Shown piece by piece: positions 17,262 to 25,171 of a DNA stretch of 36,548 nucleotides. The notes under the pieces were generated by a model. The model had not been told where the DNA came from. It searched no databases and saw only the letters and a list, made by a program, of their open reading frames with translations. Source of the stretch: Kiritimatiellia bacterium. GTDB lineage: Bacteria > Verrucomicrobiota > Kiritimatiellia > RFP12 > UBA1067. The position numbers were made by a program, and so were the translations under genes. Each line of letters starts with the position of its first letter. The first letter of the stretch is position 1. The stretch covers positions 1 through 36,548 of the forward strand of contig JAEDKA010000037.1 in NCBI GenBank assembly GCA_016296065.1, written 5' to 3'.

Positions 17262-19136
17262 CTATTTGCCGCGCTTGTAGAAGTCGTCCGCGATGTCCGC
17301 CTTGCCGTCGCCGTAGCTGAAGACGCGCTGGACGGCGTACCCGCCGCCGGAATCCTTTCCGGTGCGGATGCCGAAGCCCTTTCCGTTGACGATGCGGTTG
17401 ATGCCGACCTTCGGCCCCTCCCCCGCCGCGAGCTCGACGATGCACGCGTTCTCGATCACGACGCCGGGCGTGTCCGGAACCTCGATTGCGTCGTCAAGAA
17501 ACACGCTGTTCCCGTTCGTGTGGATGAAGACGTCATAGACTCCGAGTCCGACCGCATAGTGGCGCTTCACGCCGTCCGCCACCTTGTACGCCGCATAGCC
17601 CTTCTTCTTGCCGCCGTGCGACATCCACCGCGCGTTGCCCGGCGGATCGTAGCACTTCTCGTTCTGCAGGAAGTACGTCGTGCCGTCCTCGCCGTTCCAG
17701 AGCACGTCGTGCTCCTGGAAGTGTTCGACGAAGAGTCCGTAGCACGACACCCTGTCCCCGTTCACGACGATGCCGTTCCGCGACGTGTTCGCGTCCCAAC
17801 CCGTGTGTTCGCCGTGGTCGGCGCGCCAGATCCACGTGTGGTCAACGACCGCGTCGTTCGAGTTGATCTCGAGGCAGACATCGGTCTTGCCGGGCTTGCC
17901 GGTCCCGCCGACGCGGTACACGAGGTCGATGAGGAACGACGGAGACTTCGCGTGCGACGCCGCGCCCTTCTTCGCGCCGAGCACGACAAAGCGCTTCGAC
18001 GCGCGCTCCGCGTCAAAGACGAGGCCCGCTATGACGAGTCCGTCGACATCGGAGCACACCATCGCCGCATCGCCGTTCTCCGGCACGATCGTCGCCTCGC
18101 CGATGCCGAGGACGACTGTTCCCGGACGCGTCACCTTGATCGGTTCCGCGACATGGAAAACGCCCGGCGCGAAAAGGACGTTCTTGCCCGCGGCGAGCGC
18201 CGCGTTGATCGACTTCGCGTCGTCCTTCCCCTCGATTGCGACATGGAAGTCCTTCGCGAGGTCGAGCGTCACGCCATCGCCCATTCCGCCGTTGGCCTTC
18301 CCCGCGCCCCAGCTGACGCCCTTGGCGCCGCGGCGCACCGCGGGGACGAACACCTTGAGCGCGTCGCCTTCGGCAAACAGGAAAGGCTTCTCGCGCGCCA
18401 CGGCCGTCGCGTCCACGAGCGTGGAGCATCCGCCCGCGCGCCAGTTGGACCTGACGCCCTTGCCCGCAATCGGCTCGCAGCGCGAAAGCTGCGTGCCGGT
18501 GTTGTCCTTCGCATCGCCTCCTTCCGCTCCGGAGCATCCGACAACGACCTGGTTCCAGTTGATTCCGAACACGCCTGCGCCGAACGTGTTGTTGCGGTAG
18601 AAGTACTGCTGCTGCGAATAGGAGCCCGCCGGCTTGTCGAAAAGCGTGTCGGCGACGTATCCGCCCGACGCCCATCCGTAGTACCAGTCGAAGAACGACT
18701 TGCGCGCGACGTGGAGCCTGCGCGCGGGCGCGGCCTGCGAGACCGCCCACTGGAAGCCGAAGTACGGATCGGCGTTGTTGTCGGAGTCCATGATCGCGAC
18801 GTTCTCGATTCCGACCCAGAAGTTGCACGTCGCGTTGTTGTTCTCAAGCGCGGCCGGGGTCTTCACGTTGGCGAGCTTCACGTCGTCCGGCAGACGCCCG
18901 AGGCCGAGAATCTGCGTGTAGTAGCCGACGTTGAGCGTGCCCGCCGCAGTGTAGTCGCCCGGAAGAAACAGGAACGCCTGGCGCTCCGGACCGAACTGGC
19001 GGTGGTGCTGGCGCCTGAACACGTCCTCCACCGCGCGCTGCACCTCGGCGGGATCGTCGGACGGGGAGAAGACGCGGACGTTGGGACCGAGAACGGACTG
19101 GAAGGCCGCCGCCGCAAGAAGAACTGCTGCTGTCAT
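17262..19136 (-). CDS. Secreted tandem beta-helix protein (GH55-like architecture)
   Basis: This 624-aa protein has a short hydrophobic N-terminus (MTAAVLLAAAAFQS), probably a signal peptide. Two beta-helix halves follow. The first starts at AVEDVFRRQHHRQFG and FLPGDYT, with NVGYYTQILGLGRLPDDV. The second starts near 305, at KSINAALAAGKNVLFAPGVF. This doubled pectate-lyase-like fold resembles GH55-type proteins and a group of actinobacterial proteins often mis-named adenylyl cyclase. The enzymatic role is not proven. AAGGAG 5 nt upstream supports the ATG. It follows the GH2-like gene by 9 bp, so both likely act on the same extracellular glycan. Confidence 0.78.
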   Translation of the reverse strand: MTAAVLLAAAAFQSVLGPNVRVFSPSDDPAEVQRAVEDVFRRQHHRQFGPERQAFLFLPGDYTAAGTLNVGYYTQILGLGRLPDDVKLANVKTPAALENNNATCNFWVGIENVAIMDSDNNADPYFGFQWAVSQAAPARRLHVARKSFFDWYYGWASGGYVADTLFDKPAGSYSQQQYFYRNNTFGAGVFGINWNQVVVGCSGAEGGDAKDNTGTQLSRCEPIAGKGVRSNWRAGGCSTLVDATAVAREKPFLFAEGDALKVFVPAVRRGAKGVSWGAGKANGGMGDGVTLDLAKDFHVAIEGKDDAKSINAALAAGKNVLFAPGVFHVAEPIKVTRPGTVVLGIGEATIVPENGDAAMVCSDVDGLVIAGLVFDAERASKRFVVLGAKKGAASHAKSPSFLIDLVYRVGGTGKPGKTDVCLEINSNDAVVDHTWIWRADHGEHTGWDANTSRNGIVVNGDRVSCYGLFVEHFQEHDVLWNGEDGTTYFLQNEKCYDPPGNARWMSHGGKKKGYAAYKVADGVKRHYAVGLGVYDVFIHTNGNSVFLDDAIEVPDTPGVVIENACIVELAAGEGPKVGINRIVNGKGFGIRTGKDSGGGYAVQRVFSYGDGKADIADDFYKRGK

Positions 19137-19145
19137 TTGGACTCC

Positions 19146-20924
19146 TTACTGATTCACGTATTCAATGTCGTCGAGGTAGAAGGCGAACGGACGTCCCTGT
19201 CCGCCGAAGTTGAAGCCGAAGCCGGTCTTGATGTACGAGAGGTCCTCGCCGTCAAGCGGAATGCGGTAGCGCGTCCACTCCTTCTTCAGCGTCACGTTCT
19301 CGAGCTTGCGGTTCGCGGTGTCCGAAAACGCCTTGTCCTTGAGTCCGCCCATGAAGAAGCTGACCTTCTCGCCGCCCTTCTCTCCGCGCGCCCAGAAGAC
19401 GAGCATGCTCGACTTCGAGAGGTTCGCGCCGCCGGCCTGGTCGCCCCAGTCGTTCGCCGGACTCTGCCAGAACACTCCCGCCCAGTTGTCGTTCGCGGAA
19501 TACTCGACCTTGAGGCAGGTCTCACCGGAATGCGGCTTCTCCTCGCACTTCTCGTCCAGCCTCAGAGCTCCGTTGTTGCCCATGTATCCGGATGCATACC
19601 AGACGCCATGCGCGCCGTCGCGGTATACCGGAAACGGCGTCGGCGCGGGAGGAAGCGCCTTCTTCGGCTTCGGACCCGACCCGAGGAGCGGGGAGTTCGC
19701 GTAAGCCGCATTGCCCTTTCCGTCGAAGCAGTATGCGTAGAGACGGTACTTGCCGCCGCCCGGAAGCTTCACCTTGACGCTTGTCGTTCCCTGTCCGGCG
19801 ACGATTGCCTCGTCCCAGCCTTCTGGCATGGCAAGCCCCAGGCCCGCCTCGCCGTAGTACGACGCCTCGTCGACAAGCGTCCACTTCCAAGTGAGCTTGT
19901 CGCCTTCGGGATCCTTCGCCGAGACCGACGCCTCGATCGTCTCGCCTTCCGCGGGCGCGCCCTTCGAGACCTTCACCTCCTCGATCCTCGGGCACCTGTT
20001 CGCGACGTCCTTCCCCCAAATCTTCGCCAGCGTCGCCACAACCTCGAGCTTGGTGCCGTCCGGAAGCATCGTGCCGAACCACGTCGGCGAGACCTCGTTC
20101 TTGTGGCCCCAGGTGAAGACGTATCCGCCCAGGCACCACTTGCCCCTCTCGGCGAGAATCGTCTTCTCGTACACTTCGCGGTACCAGTCCGCCTTGCGCG
20201 TGGAGGTCCACTCTATCGGCAGGCCGTTCGGCGCGACCCCGCATTCGTTCGCGCCCATCGGACCATACTCCGTGAGGATGTAGGGCACCTTGCCGCCGAG
20301 CTCCTGCCAACGCTTGCCGACAGTGAGCGCGCCGCCGTAGGAGTTGATGCCGATGTACTGGAGGTCCGGGGCGTAGGCGTTGATTGCGTCCGCCTTGTCC
20401 TTCCACATGTCCGCGACGACAGTTCCCACGGGATGGTTCGGGTCGGCCTCCCTCACCTTCTTTGCAAGGGAGTTGATGAACGTCCACATTTCCTTCGGAT
20501 GCGGCTCGCCAAGCTCCATCTCGTTGCCGAGCGCGTAGCACAGAAGCGCCGGATGGTCCTTGATCTTCGCGACCGTAGCGAGGACGTCGCGCTCCGTGCG
20601 CTCGAGAGCCGCCTTCTCGAGGTAGCTGAAGCCGTGGTTGTGGTGTCCGAGCCAGAACCCGAGCATCACGGTGTGTCCGAACTTGGCCGCCTCGTCGAGC
20701 TCCGCCTTCGCGCGGTCAGCGCCCCAGGTGCGGAACGAGTTGCCGCCGATCTCCTTAAGCAGCGCCTTCGAGCCGCCGCCTCCGCCGCCGCGGATGAAAT
20801 ACGGCTTCCCGTTGCGCACTAGACGCCACGCGCCCTCGGTGCCTTCGATCGTCACTACGGACCCTGCCGCAAACGCCGATGCGGAGACGGCGCACATGGC
20901 AACAGCTAGAAGTGTCTTTTTCAT
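19146..20924 (-). CDS. Secreted GH2-like TIM-barrel glycosidase with C-terminal beta domains
   Basis: This 592-aa protein has a signal peptide (MKKTLLAVAMCAVSASAFA). A TIM barrel of the GH2 C-terminal/clan GH-A type spans about 25-310. Asn134-Glu135 in ALGNEME is the likely acid/base, and Glu219 in ILTEYGP the likely nucleophile. An Ig/PKD-like domain lies at about 325-410, and a CBM-like jelly roll at about 430-592 ends in FYLDDIEYVNQ. Substrate specificity cannot be assigned. No ribosome site precedes the ATG, and the -10 TAGAAT ends 6 nt upstream, so the message is probably leaderless. First gene of an operon with the tandem beta-helix gene. Confidence 0.82.
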   Translation of the reverse strand: MKKTLLAVAMCAVSASAFAAGSVVTIEGTEGAWRLVRNGKPYFIRGGGGGGSKALLKEIGGNSFRTWGADRAKAELDEAAKFGHTVMLGFWLGHHNHGFSYLEKAALERTERDVLATVAKIKDHPALLCYALGNEMELGEPHPKEMWTFINSLAKKVREADPNHPVGTVVADMWKDKADAINAYAPDLQYIGINSYGGALTVGKRWQELGGKVPYILTEYGPMGANECGVAPNGLPIEWTSTRKADWYREVYEKTILAERGKWCLGGYVFTWGHKNEVSPTWFGTMLPDGTKLEVVATLAKIWGKDVANRCPRIEEVKVSKGAPAEGETIEASVSAKDPEGDKLTWKWTLVDEASYYGEAGLGLAMPEGWDEAIVAGQGTTSVKVKLPGGGKYRLYAYCFDGKGNAAYANSPLLGSGPKPKKALPPAPTPFPVYRDGAHGVWYASGYMGNNGALRLDEKCEEKPHSGETCLKVEYSANDNWAGVFWQSPANDWGDQAGGANLSKSSMLVFWARGEKGGEKVSFFMGGLKDKAFSDTANRKLENVTLKKEWTRYRIPLDGEDLSYIKTGFGFNFGGQGRPFAFYLDDIEYVNQ

Positions 20925-20930
20925 GCCGCT

Positions 20931-20939
20931 ATTCTACCA
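20931..20939 (-). promoter_or_regulatory. Extended -10 of the GH2-like gene; probably leaderless
   Basis: TGGTAGAAT on the minus strand, then AGCGGC and ATG. The gap is too short for a leader with a ribosome site. Confidence 0.6.
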
Positions 20940-21009
20940 AAAAAGGCGGCATTGCGGAAGCCCGCTTATGCATCAAAAATGTGCCCGATTGCGCACAGCC
21001 GCGCGCCGA

Positions 21010-22461
21010 CTACCGGACGCACAGCACGGTATGCGCGCGCGTGATGCGCAGGCGCGGCAGCGTAAGCGCGCCGTGCGAGTCGCGCTCCGCCGTGCCCGAG
21101 GCGTCGCCGAAGCGCCACGAGACGCGCGCCGCGGCGCGCAGGCGCGGAGACTGGATGCGCCGCAGCGTGACATCCGCCACGGCGGACTCCGGAGGCACGA
21201 ACTGGCGCGTCGAAAGCTCCTCCGCCGACGCGACCCATAGCTCCATGCGCAGTTCCTCGTCGGTGTCCGAAACGACGCGCCATCTGAAAAACGCATTGAC
21301 CTGTCCGCTCGCCTTCGCGCCTTCGGCGATCTTCATCTCCGCGGACGTTATGTCTCCGCTCCAACCGCTGAACCACGCCCGGTTCGGCTTCCACACCGAG
21401 AACGGCCACGGCAGGACGTCGTCGCAGTCCGCATTCGTGAACGCCGGATAAGCCTCGTCCCTCTTCACGGACAGCCAGTCGAACCTCTCCACGAGGTCGT
21501 TCCTCTCCCGCGCGGCAAGGACGTCTCCGCAGTGGCCGTAGTCGCCCCATAGCCCTATCATCGCCCACTTCCGCTTCGCGACGTTGCGATACACGACCTC
21601 GCGTCCGCGGCTCCACGTGTCGTCCACTCCGCTCCAGTCGACGAGCGGCGGCGGATCGGGGAAGCGCCCAACAGACCACTCCTCGTCGTCCGTCCCGTCC
21701 GCCTTGACGAATCCGAGCCTCGCGGCCGCGAACCAGCACGTCGCGGGGACGTTCGCGTTCAGCGCGGCGAACACCTCGCCGTGTGCGAGCCCTATCGCCT
21801 CCGTGGCCTGTCCGCCCATTGAGTTTCCGCACAGGTACACGCGGTTCCTGTCGCATCCGAAGCGGCGCACCGTCCACTCCACGCAGTCGAGGACGCGCTT
21901 CTCGCACGACGTTTCGCCCTTCATGAGGCGCGGCACATCCGCCGCGGTGGGACCCGCGTAGGACGGCGTTGCGCCCCACCAGTACTCGTCATGCGTGCGG
22001 TTGAAGAGGACGTGGTAGTCGCGCATGTCGTCGAGAGTGAGGATGTAGAAGTCGTCCGGCGCGGAGTAGACGCGGTTCTTCTCGTCCACGACGCTCGTCT
22101 GCAGGTCGACGCCCTTCCCCGGCCAGCCCGCGCCACGCCAGTGAAGAACGACGAGCAGCGGCGCGCCCTCGCGCGATCCCGAGACGGGACGCGCGACGGA
22201 GAACCTGTCGCGGTAGTCGCGTCCGCCCCACGCCGGGCTCGCGTCGTGCGCGTACCACTCGACGGCGCGGCGTCCGACGGTCTCGACCCTCTCGAGCTCC
22301 GGATACAGATCAAGCGGACGCGAAGCCCAGCACGCCTGGTCGAGCGCGCCGGCGAAGGCACCGCACGCCACGCCCTCCGGTGGAACGTCCGGTCGAGGCG
22401 CGGACAGAGCGGAGAGAATCGGGAAACAACATAGACAACAGAAAACAACTATTCTTTTCAT
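21010..22461 (-). CDS. Secreted alpha/beta-hydrolase (esterase-like)
   Basis: This 483-aa protein starts at ATG 22461 with a Cys-rich signal peptide (MKRIVVFCCLCCFPILSALS). The hydrolase core has the oxyanion block VVLHWRG, nucleophile elbow CGNSMGGQ (Ser214), and a candidate catalytic His in GDYGHC (about 310). A beta-rich C-terminal region of about 110 residues follows. The pattern fits PHB-depolymerase/feruloyl-esterase-like secreted hydrolases. The frame stays open upstream through a repeat (MKYNEQGKRTSLE...), but the signal peptide favours 22461. There is no clear ribosome site. The only good promoter is inside the repeat at 22570-22578, about 110 bp upstream. Confidence 0.78.
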   Translation of the reverse strand: MKRIVVFCCLCCFPILSALSAPRPDVPPEGVACGAFAGALDQACWASRPLDLYPELERVETVGRRAVEWYAHDASPAWGGRDYRDRFSVARPVSGSREGAPLLVVLHWRGAGWPGKGVDLQTSVVDEKNRVYSAPDDFYILTLDDMRDYHVLFNRTHDEYWWGATPSYAGPTAADVPRLMKGETSCEKRVLDCVEWTVRRFGCDRNRVYLCGNSMGGQATEAIGLAHGEVFAALNANVPATCWFAAARLGFVKADGTDDEEWSVGRFPDPPPLVDWSGVDDTWSRGREVVYRNVAKRKWAMIGLWGDYGHCGDVLAARERNDLVERFDWLSVKRDEAYPAFTNADCDDVLPWPFSVWKPNRAWFSGWSGDITSAEMKIAEGAKASGQVNAFFRWRVVSDTDEELRMELWVASAEELSTRQFVPPESAVADVTLRRIQSPRLRAAARVSWRFGDASGTAERDSHGALTLPRLRITRAHTVLCVR

Positions 22462-22517
22462 GTTTTGTTTTAGCCGTGTAGATCGTGTAGAACTTTTGAG
22501 AACTCCGGCGAGGTTTT

Positions 22518-22609
22518 CGAGCGACGTGCGCTTGCCCTGTTCGTTGTATTTCATGCGATTGCGGGCAATAGTATACCAAATTCCGTCGATGAACGCCTCG
22601 GTCTCCTGC
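22518..22609 (-). repeat. Repeat R1, copy A (about 92 bp)
   Basis: Nearly the same 92-bp sequence recurs in the same orientation at 26861-26952. On the minus strand both copies encode IDGIWYTIARNRM and GKRTSL in one frame, and both contain TGGTATACTATTGCC. Copy A reads IDGIWYTIARNRMKYNEQGK and copy B IDGIWYTIARNRMTYNAEGK. Each copy lies about 90-140 bp upstream of an exported-protein or small-ORF set. I do not recognise the encoded family. Confidence 0.75.
22570..22578 (-). promoter_or_regulatory. Extended -10 inside repeat R1 copy A
   Basis: TGGTATACT on the minus strand within R1. Predicted initiation near 22563 would give the esterase gene a leader of about 100 nt. It could equally be coding sequence of the repeat (IWYTIA), so promoter function is inferred. 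Confidence 0.45.
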
Positions 22610-22643
22610 TTGCTGTTGCGTTCGAGCAAGATTGGTAGGGCCG

Positions 22644-22716
22644 CGTTCATCGCACCATTGCAAGCAGCTTGGCGATCTCCTTCGCGTCGCGGGTGGCGTA
22701 GGAGGTGACGCGGCGG
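22644..22716. repeat. 73-bp direct repeat R2, copy 1 (left flank of the AAA gene)
   Basis: This 73-bp stretch matches 24039-24111 in the same orientation with about four differences. On the minus strand it encodes RRVTSYATRDAKEIAKLLAM, starting about 30 bp after the AAA gene stop. A TGA overlaps the ATG of the R1-linked frame (ATGA), suggesting remnants of a two-gene unit. Confidence 0.8.
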
Positions 22717-22748
22717 CCGAGGCATTTGGAGAATTTATTGCTTTGGCG

Positions 22749-23903
22749 CTATCTAACCGGTCCAACTTCCCCTGGAGGCATCAGAATAGCACGTGCAAAG
22801 AAAGGGTCGCCTATTCGATATCCAGATTCGTCAGACTCGACGATTCCCGCGTCGACGAGACGCAAAAGCGCCGTGTGCACCGTCGACGAGACGCCAAGCG
22901 CGTGACGCTCTCGATATTCAGCAGGAAACTCACGCACGGGTTCCGCAGCCAGCGCCCTCGCCAAAACCCGCTGCGATGGAGGGAGTCCCTTGAGCTGCTC
23001 GAAATACCAGTCTGCATTCTCCGCAAGCAAATCCTTGATCGCCGCATCAACATCCGCCGGCTCGACCCAGTCTCTTTCTGCGGACACGACTTGGTCGAAC
23101 ACCTGCGAAGAAAGTTCTTGAAGATAGTACGGGATGTTCTCGGATATCTCCACGATGCGAGAGACCTCCGCTTCATCAACGCCGATTCCGCAGGAAGCCA
23201 ACCTCTCGGCGACAAACGCACGACTCTGGTCCTCCGGCGGCTTGCCAAGCTTTATCGTGGCGGCAGACTTGTAAAAGGGACGAGACTTTTCGCCGAACAT
23301 GCGCTTAAGCATGTGCGTCTTCGAGCCGAAAAACACATACCGGACGTTCTGCTGCTCTTGAATGACCCCTCGGAATATCCCCTCAAGCGGAAGATCGTGG
23401 GACAGTCCCTTTATCTCCTGAAACTCATCGAACGCGACTATGATGGATCCATGTACATGCTCGACGGCGATCTTCTCTGCCATGCCAAGAACCTCGGCAA
23501 GCGACGTAGAGCTCATCTTATCGCCATAGTCGAACTTGACGGAAACCGGGAACTCTCCGCCAAACGAGAATGTCGGATGCAGATGCGACAGATATTCCGC
23601 AAGAGTGTGAGCAATGCCCTTCGCACCTCCGACAAGAGAATAGAGTGCAGACGCATACGCCTCGCAGAACCGTTCGAGCGATTCAACCCTGTTCAAATCA
23701 AAATAGACACAAGGAACGCCTTCCTCTGAAAAGCGTGACAGCACTTTCTTGACGAGCGAGGTCTTGCCATACCTTCGCGGTGCATACATCACCACATTGG
23801 CCGATCCACCAGCAAGTTTTGAATATAGATTATTAAACGCCTCTTGGCGGTCATAAAACTGACGGCCTGAGACCTCTCGCCCATACTTAAACGGATTCAC
23901 CAT
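22749..23903 (-). CDS. AAA ATPase (archaeal ATPase-like family) with winged-helix-type C-terminus
   Basis: This 384-aa protein has Walker A in YAPRRYGKTSLV (about 40-51) and Walker B in IIVAFDEFQE (about 152-161). A sensor-like VFFGSKTHML comes next, then a C-terminal region of about 130 residues that reads like a winged helix (LRLVDAGIVESDESGYRI GDPFF). This matches the Archaeal_ATPase/AAA_14-like proteins common in Bacteroidetes and PVC genomes, whose role is poorly known; they are often on mobile or accessory DNA. GGAGA lies 7 nt before the ATG. The gene is flanked by 73-bp direct repeats, which suggests insertion or recombination as a unit. Confidence 0.85.
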   Translation of the reverse strand: MVNPFKYGREVSGRQFYDRQEAFNNLYSKLAGGSANVVMYAPRRYGKTSLVKKVLSRFSEEGVPCVYFDLNRVESLERFCEAYASALYSLVGGAKGIAHTLAEYLSHLHPTFSFGGEFPVSVKFDYGDKMSSTSLAEVLGMAEKIAVEHVHGSIIVAFDEFQEIKGLSHDLPLEGIFRGVIQEQQNVRYVFFGSKTHMLKRMFGEKSRPFYKSAATIKLGKPPEDQSRAFVAERLASCGIGVDEAEVSRIVEISENIPYYLQELSSQVFDQVVSAERDWVEPADVDAAIKDLLAENADWYFEQLKGLPPSQRVLARALAAEPVREFPAEYRERHALGVSSTVHTALLRLVDAGIVESDESGYRIGDPFFARAILMPPGEVGPVR

Positions 23904-23930
23904 ATTGCTTCTCCATGCTTATGTGACTAT

Positions 23931-23939
23931 ATTGTAACA
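23931..23939 (-). promoter_or_regulatory. Extended -10 promoter of the AAA ATPase gene
   Basis: TGTTACAAT on the minus strand, 27 bp before the ATG, giving a leader of about 20 nt that contains GGAGA. Confidence 0.5.
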
Positions 23940-23976
23940 AAAACCTGCAACTAATGCAATATGAAGCTTGCGCAGA

Positions 23977-24001
23977 TTTGCGTAATGCAAGTTTGCGTAA
24001 T
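23977..24001. repeat. Two direct TTTGCGTAAT repeats upstream of the AAA promoter
   Basis: TTTGCGTAAT occurs at 23977-23986 and 23992-24001, 15 bp apart. A related CTTGCGCAG lies just before and GCAAG forms a partial inverted match. Position upstream of the -10 would suit an operator, but only two copies exist. Confidence 0.35.
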
Positions 24002-24038
24002 CAACTGCGCGATTCTCTATGCAGTGCTCATGGCATCA

Positions 24039-24111
24039 CGTTCATGGCACCATTGCCAGCAGCTTAGCGATCTCCTTCGCGTCGCGGGTGGCGTAGGAGG
24101 TGACGCGGCGG
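24039..24111. repeat. 73-bp direct repeat R2, copy 2 (right flank of the AAA gene)
   Basis: Near-identical to 22644-22716. Here the coding frame continues upstream of the repeat, so this copy keeps the left context while copy 1 keeps the right context. That is what insertion of the ATPase unit by recombination at the repeat would leave. Confidence 0.8.
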
Positions 24112-24230
24112 TCGGAGATTTCAATGCGTTCAGCGCCTTGACTCGGCCTCCCCCTCAAAAGCTTCGCTTTTTCGGCGGTTACCCGGCATGAGTCGCCCGC
24201 GATTAAAGCGGCGGTTCCGACTGGCGGCGG
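24042..24230 (-). pseudogene. C-terminal gene fragment of unknown family (contains R2 copy 2)
   Basis: An open minus-strand frame of about 60 codons reads GTAALIAGDSCRVTAEKAKL, then ERIEISDRRVTSYATRDAKE, and ends AKLLAMVP-stop. It has no start codon with a ribosome site. It looks like the preserved end of a larger gene, with codon use typical of the GC-rich part of the genome. The family is not recognised. The upstream boundary is approximate. Confidence 0.45.
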
Positions 24231-24316
24231 TTGCGCGATGCGACGGCAACGGCAACCGCCGCCGCAATCAGCAACGCAGTTCCACAGACAATCACTATCA
24301 TCCGTCTATTCTTCAT
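24203..24316 (-). CDS. 37-aa single-TM peptide
   Basis: The frame starts at ATG 24316 (MKNRRMIVIVCGTALLIAAA), with one hydrophobic segment and a basic C-terminus (SRNRRQ). GTGAGG lies a few nt upstream. Its ATG overlaps the stop of a 60-codon frame as ATGA. It could be a small membrane protein or the start of a lost exported protein. It overlaps the gene fragment at 24042-24230. Confidence 0.35.
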   Translation of the reverse strand: MKNRRMIVIVCGTALLIAAAVAVAVASRNRRQSEPPL

Positions 24317-24495
24317 GACCTCACCCTGTTCCGTCTGGGCTCCTGTTCCAGAGTCGTGCACCTGTTTGCGCGCACTTCGGCGAGGTTCCCACTGAACGGC
24401 ATTCGCAATTCTGCGATGCATACTCGCGCGGACTGTCGGTCTAGCCACATATCGGGTTCTTTCTGACTCAAGCCCCTTTCATCACGATAATTCAA
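24313..24495 (-). CDS. Short frame coupled to the 37-aa TM peptide
   Basis: A 60-codon frame that would begin at TTG 24495 and is open further upstream into the end of the DUF3592 gene. It reads LNYRDERGLSQKEPDMWLDR and ends RRNRVRS. Its TGA overlaps the next ATG. No ribosome site or recognisable domain is present. It may be a leftover C-terminus of a larger protein; coding status is doubtful. Confidence 0.3.
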   Translation of the reverse strand: MNYRDERGLSQKEPDMWLDRQSARVCIAELRMPFSGNLAEVRANRCTTLEQEPRRNRVRS

Positions 24496-24506
24496 GCATG
24501 CTTGTC

Positions 24507-25028
24507 TTAGCGCACAAGTCCCTTATCGACACCGGAAATTTCCATGTCGCTCAGGAAACCCTTTCTATTCCTTATCATAAAAACTACAGCAAACAAGCCA
24601 GCAAAACTTCCTATACCAAACACGATTAGAGGGGTGCTTCCTACACAGCGTGACAAAGTAGCGCAAGAATAATCATGGAGATTAACCCATATTTCGATAA
24701 CATCACCCTCTCTCAGACAACCAATTATCTCATTCTCTTCTCTGCTTGTTAACATTGAAGGCGAGATACGCGATCCTTCATAGGACACTCCATCAACCAT
24801 ATACCGATATTTACATGTCCGCTTGACGCCTCCAGACCTTCTCGCTTGATAAATCTCAGAATCAACTTTCAATATTGTCGCCGGGACCTTCATCCAGGAC
24901 GCCTCATCTCTGGCCGCAAAAGCTCCAACAACAGCTCTTGAAAACATCCAACCAAACAGCAACATACATGTTAATGGCAATGTCCCTATTAGCAGCAAAG
25001 CCATTCTCTTCCTTGTATTCAAGCTCAT
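24507..25028 (-). CDS. DUF3592-like membrane protein
   Basis: This 173-aa protein has a TM segment at about 9-37 (MALLLIGTLPLTCMLLFGWM), a soluble domain of about 90 residues (WMKVPATILKVDSEI, YRYMVDGVSYEGSRISPS, GDVIEIWVN) and a second TM segment at about 133-152. This is the DUF3592 pattern: a beta-rich domain between two helices, facing outward, of unknown function. Base composition is AT-rich relative to the first 22 kb. Its ATG overlaps the stop of a 45-codon frame as ATGA. Confidence 0.75.
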   Translation of the reverse strand: MSLNTRKRMALLLIGTLPLTCMLLFGWMFSRAVVGAFAARDEASWMKVPATILKVDSEIYQARRSGGVKRTCKYRYMVDGVSYEGSRISPSMLTSREENEIIGCLREGDVIEIWVNLHDYSCATLSRCVGSTPLIVFGIGSFAGLFAVVFMIRNRKGFLSDMEISGVDKGLVR

Positions 25029-25162
25029 TTCCCAACTCCACTAAGCGGAGATGGAAACTCCATCTCAGAAATTTTCTTACTGTCCACAAATTTATCTCCT
25101 GCCAAATTTGCAATCATTCTTGCGAATCCCCTTTTTCCAATCGGGCGCTCTACATGGCTCAT
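25025..25162 (-). CDS. 45-aa frame coupled to the DUF3592 gene
   Basis: ATG 25162 opens a frame reading MSHVERPIGKRGFARMIANL and ending SGVGK. It lies 9 bp after the 482-aa secreted gene and its TGA overlaps the DUF3592 ATG. No strong ribosome site precedes it. By analogy with the tails at 28782 and 32092 it may be the last part of a lost upstream protein; it could also be a genuine small protein. Family not recognised. Confidence 0.4.
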   Translation of the reverse strand: MSHVERPIGKRGFARMIANLAGDKFVDSKKISEMEFPSPLSGVGK

Positions 25163-25171
25163 TTTTTAGGA

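Noticed and set aside
17187..20822. 1,211-codon plus-strand ORF
   Set aside because: It is antisense to two well-supported secreted-protein genes and has the Arg/Val/Leu-rich composition of a GC-rich shadow frame. It shows no domain or ribosome site.
22462..22725. Extension of the secreted esterase upstream through repeat R1
   Set aside because: The frame is open, but the extension consists of repeat remnants and would place the signal peptide about 88 residues inside the protein.
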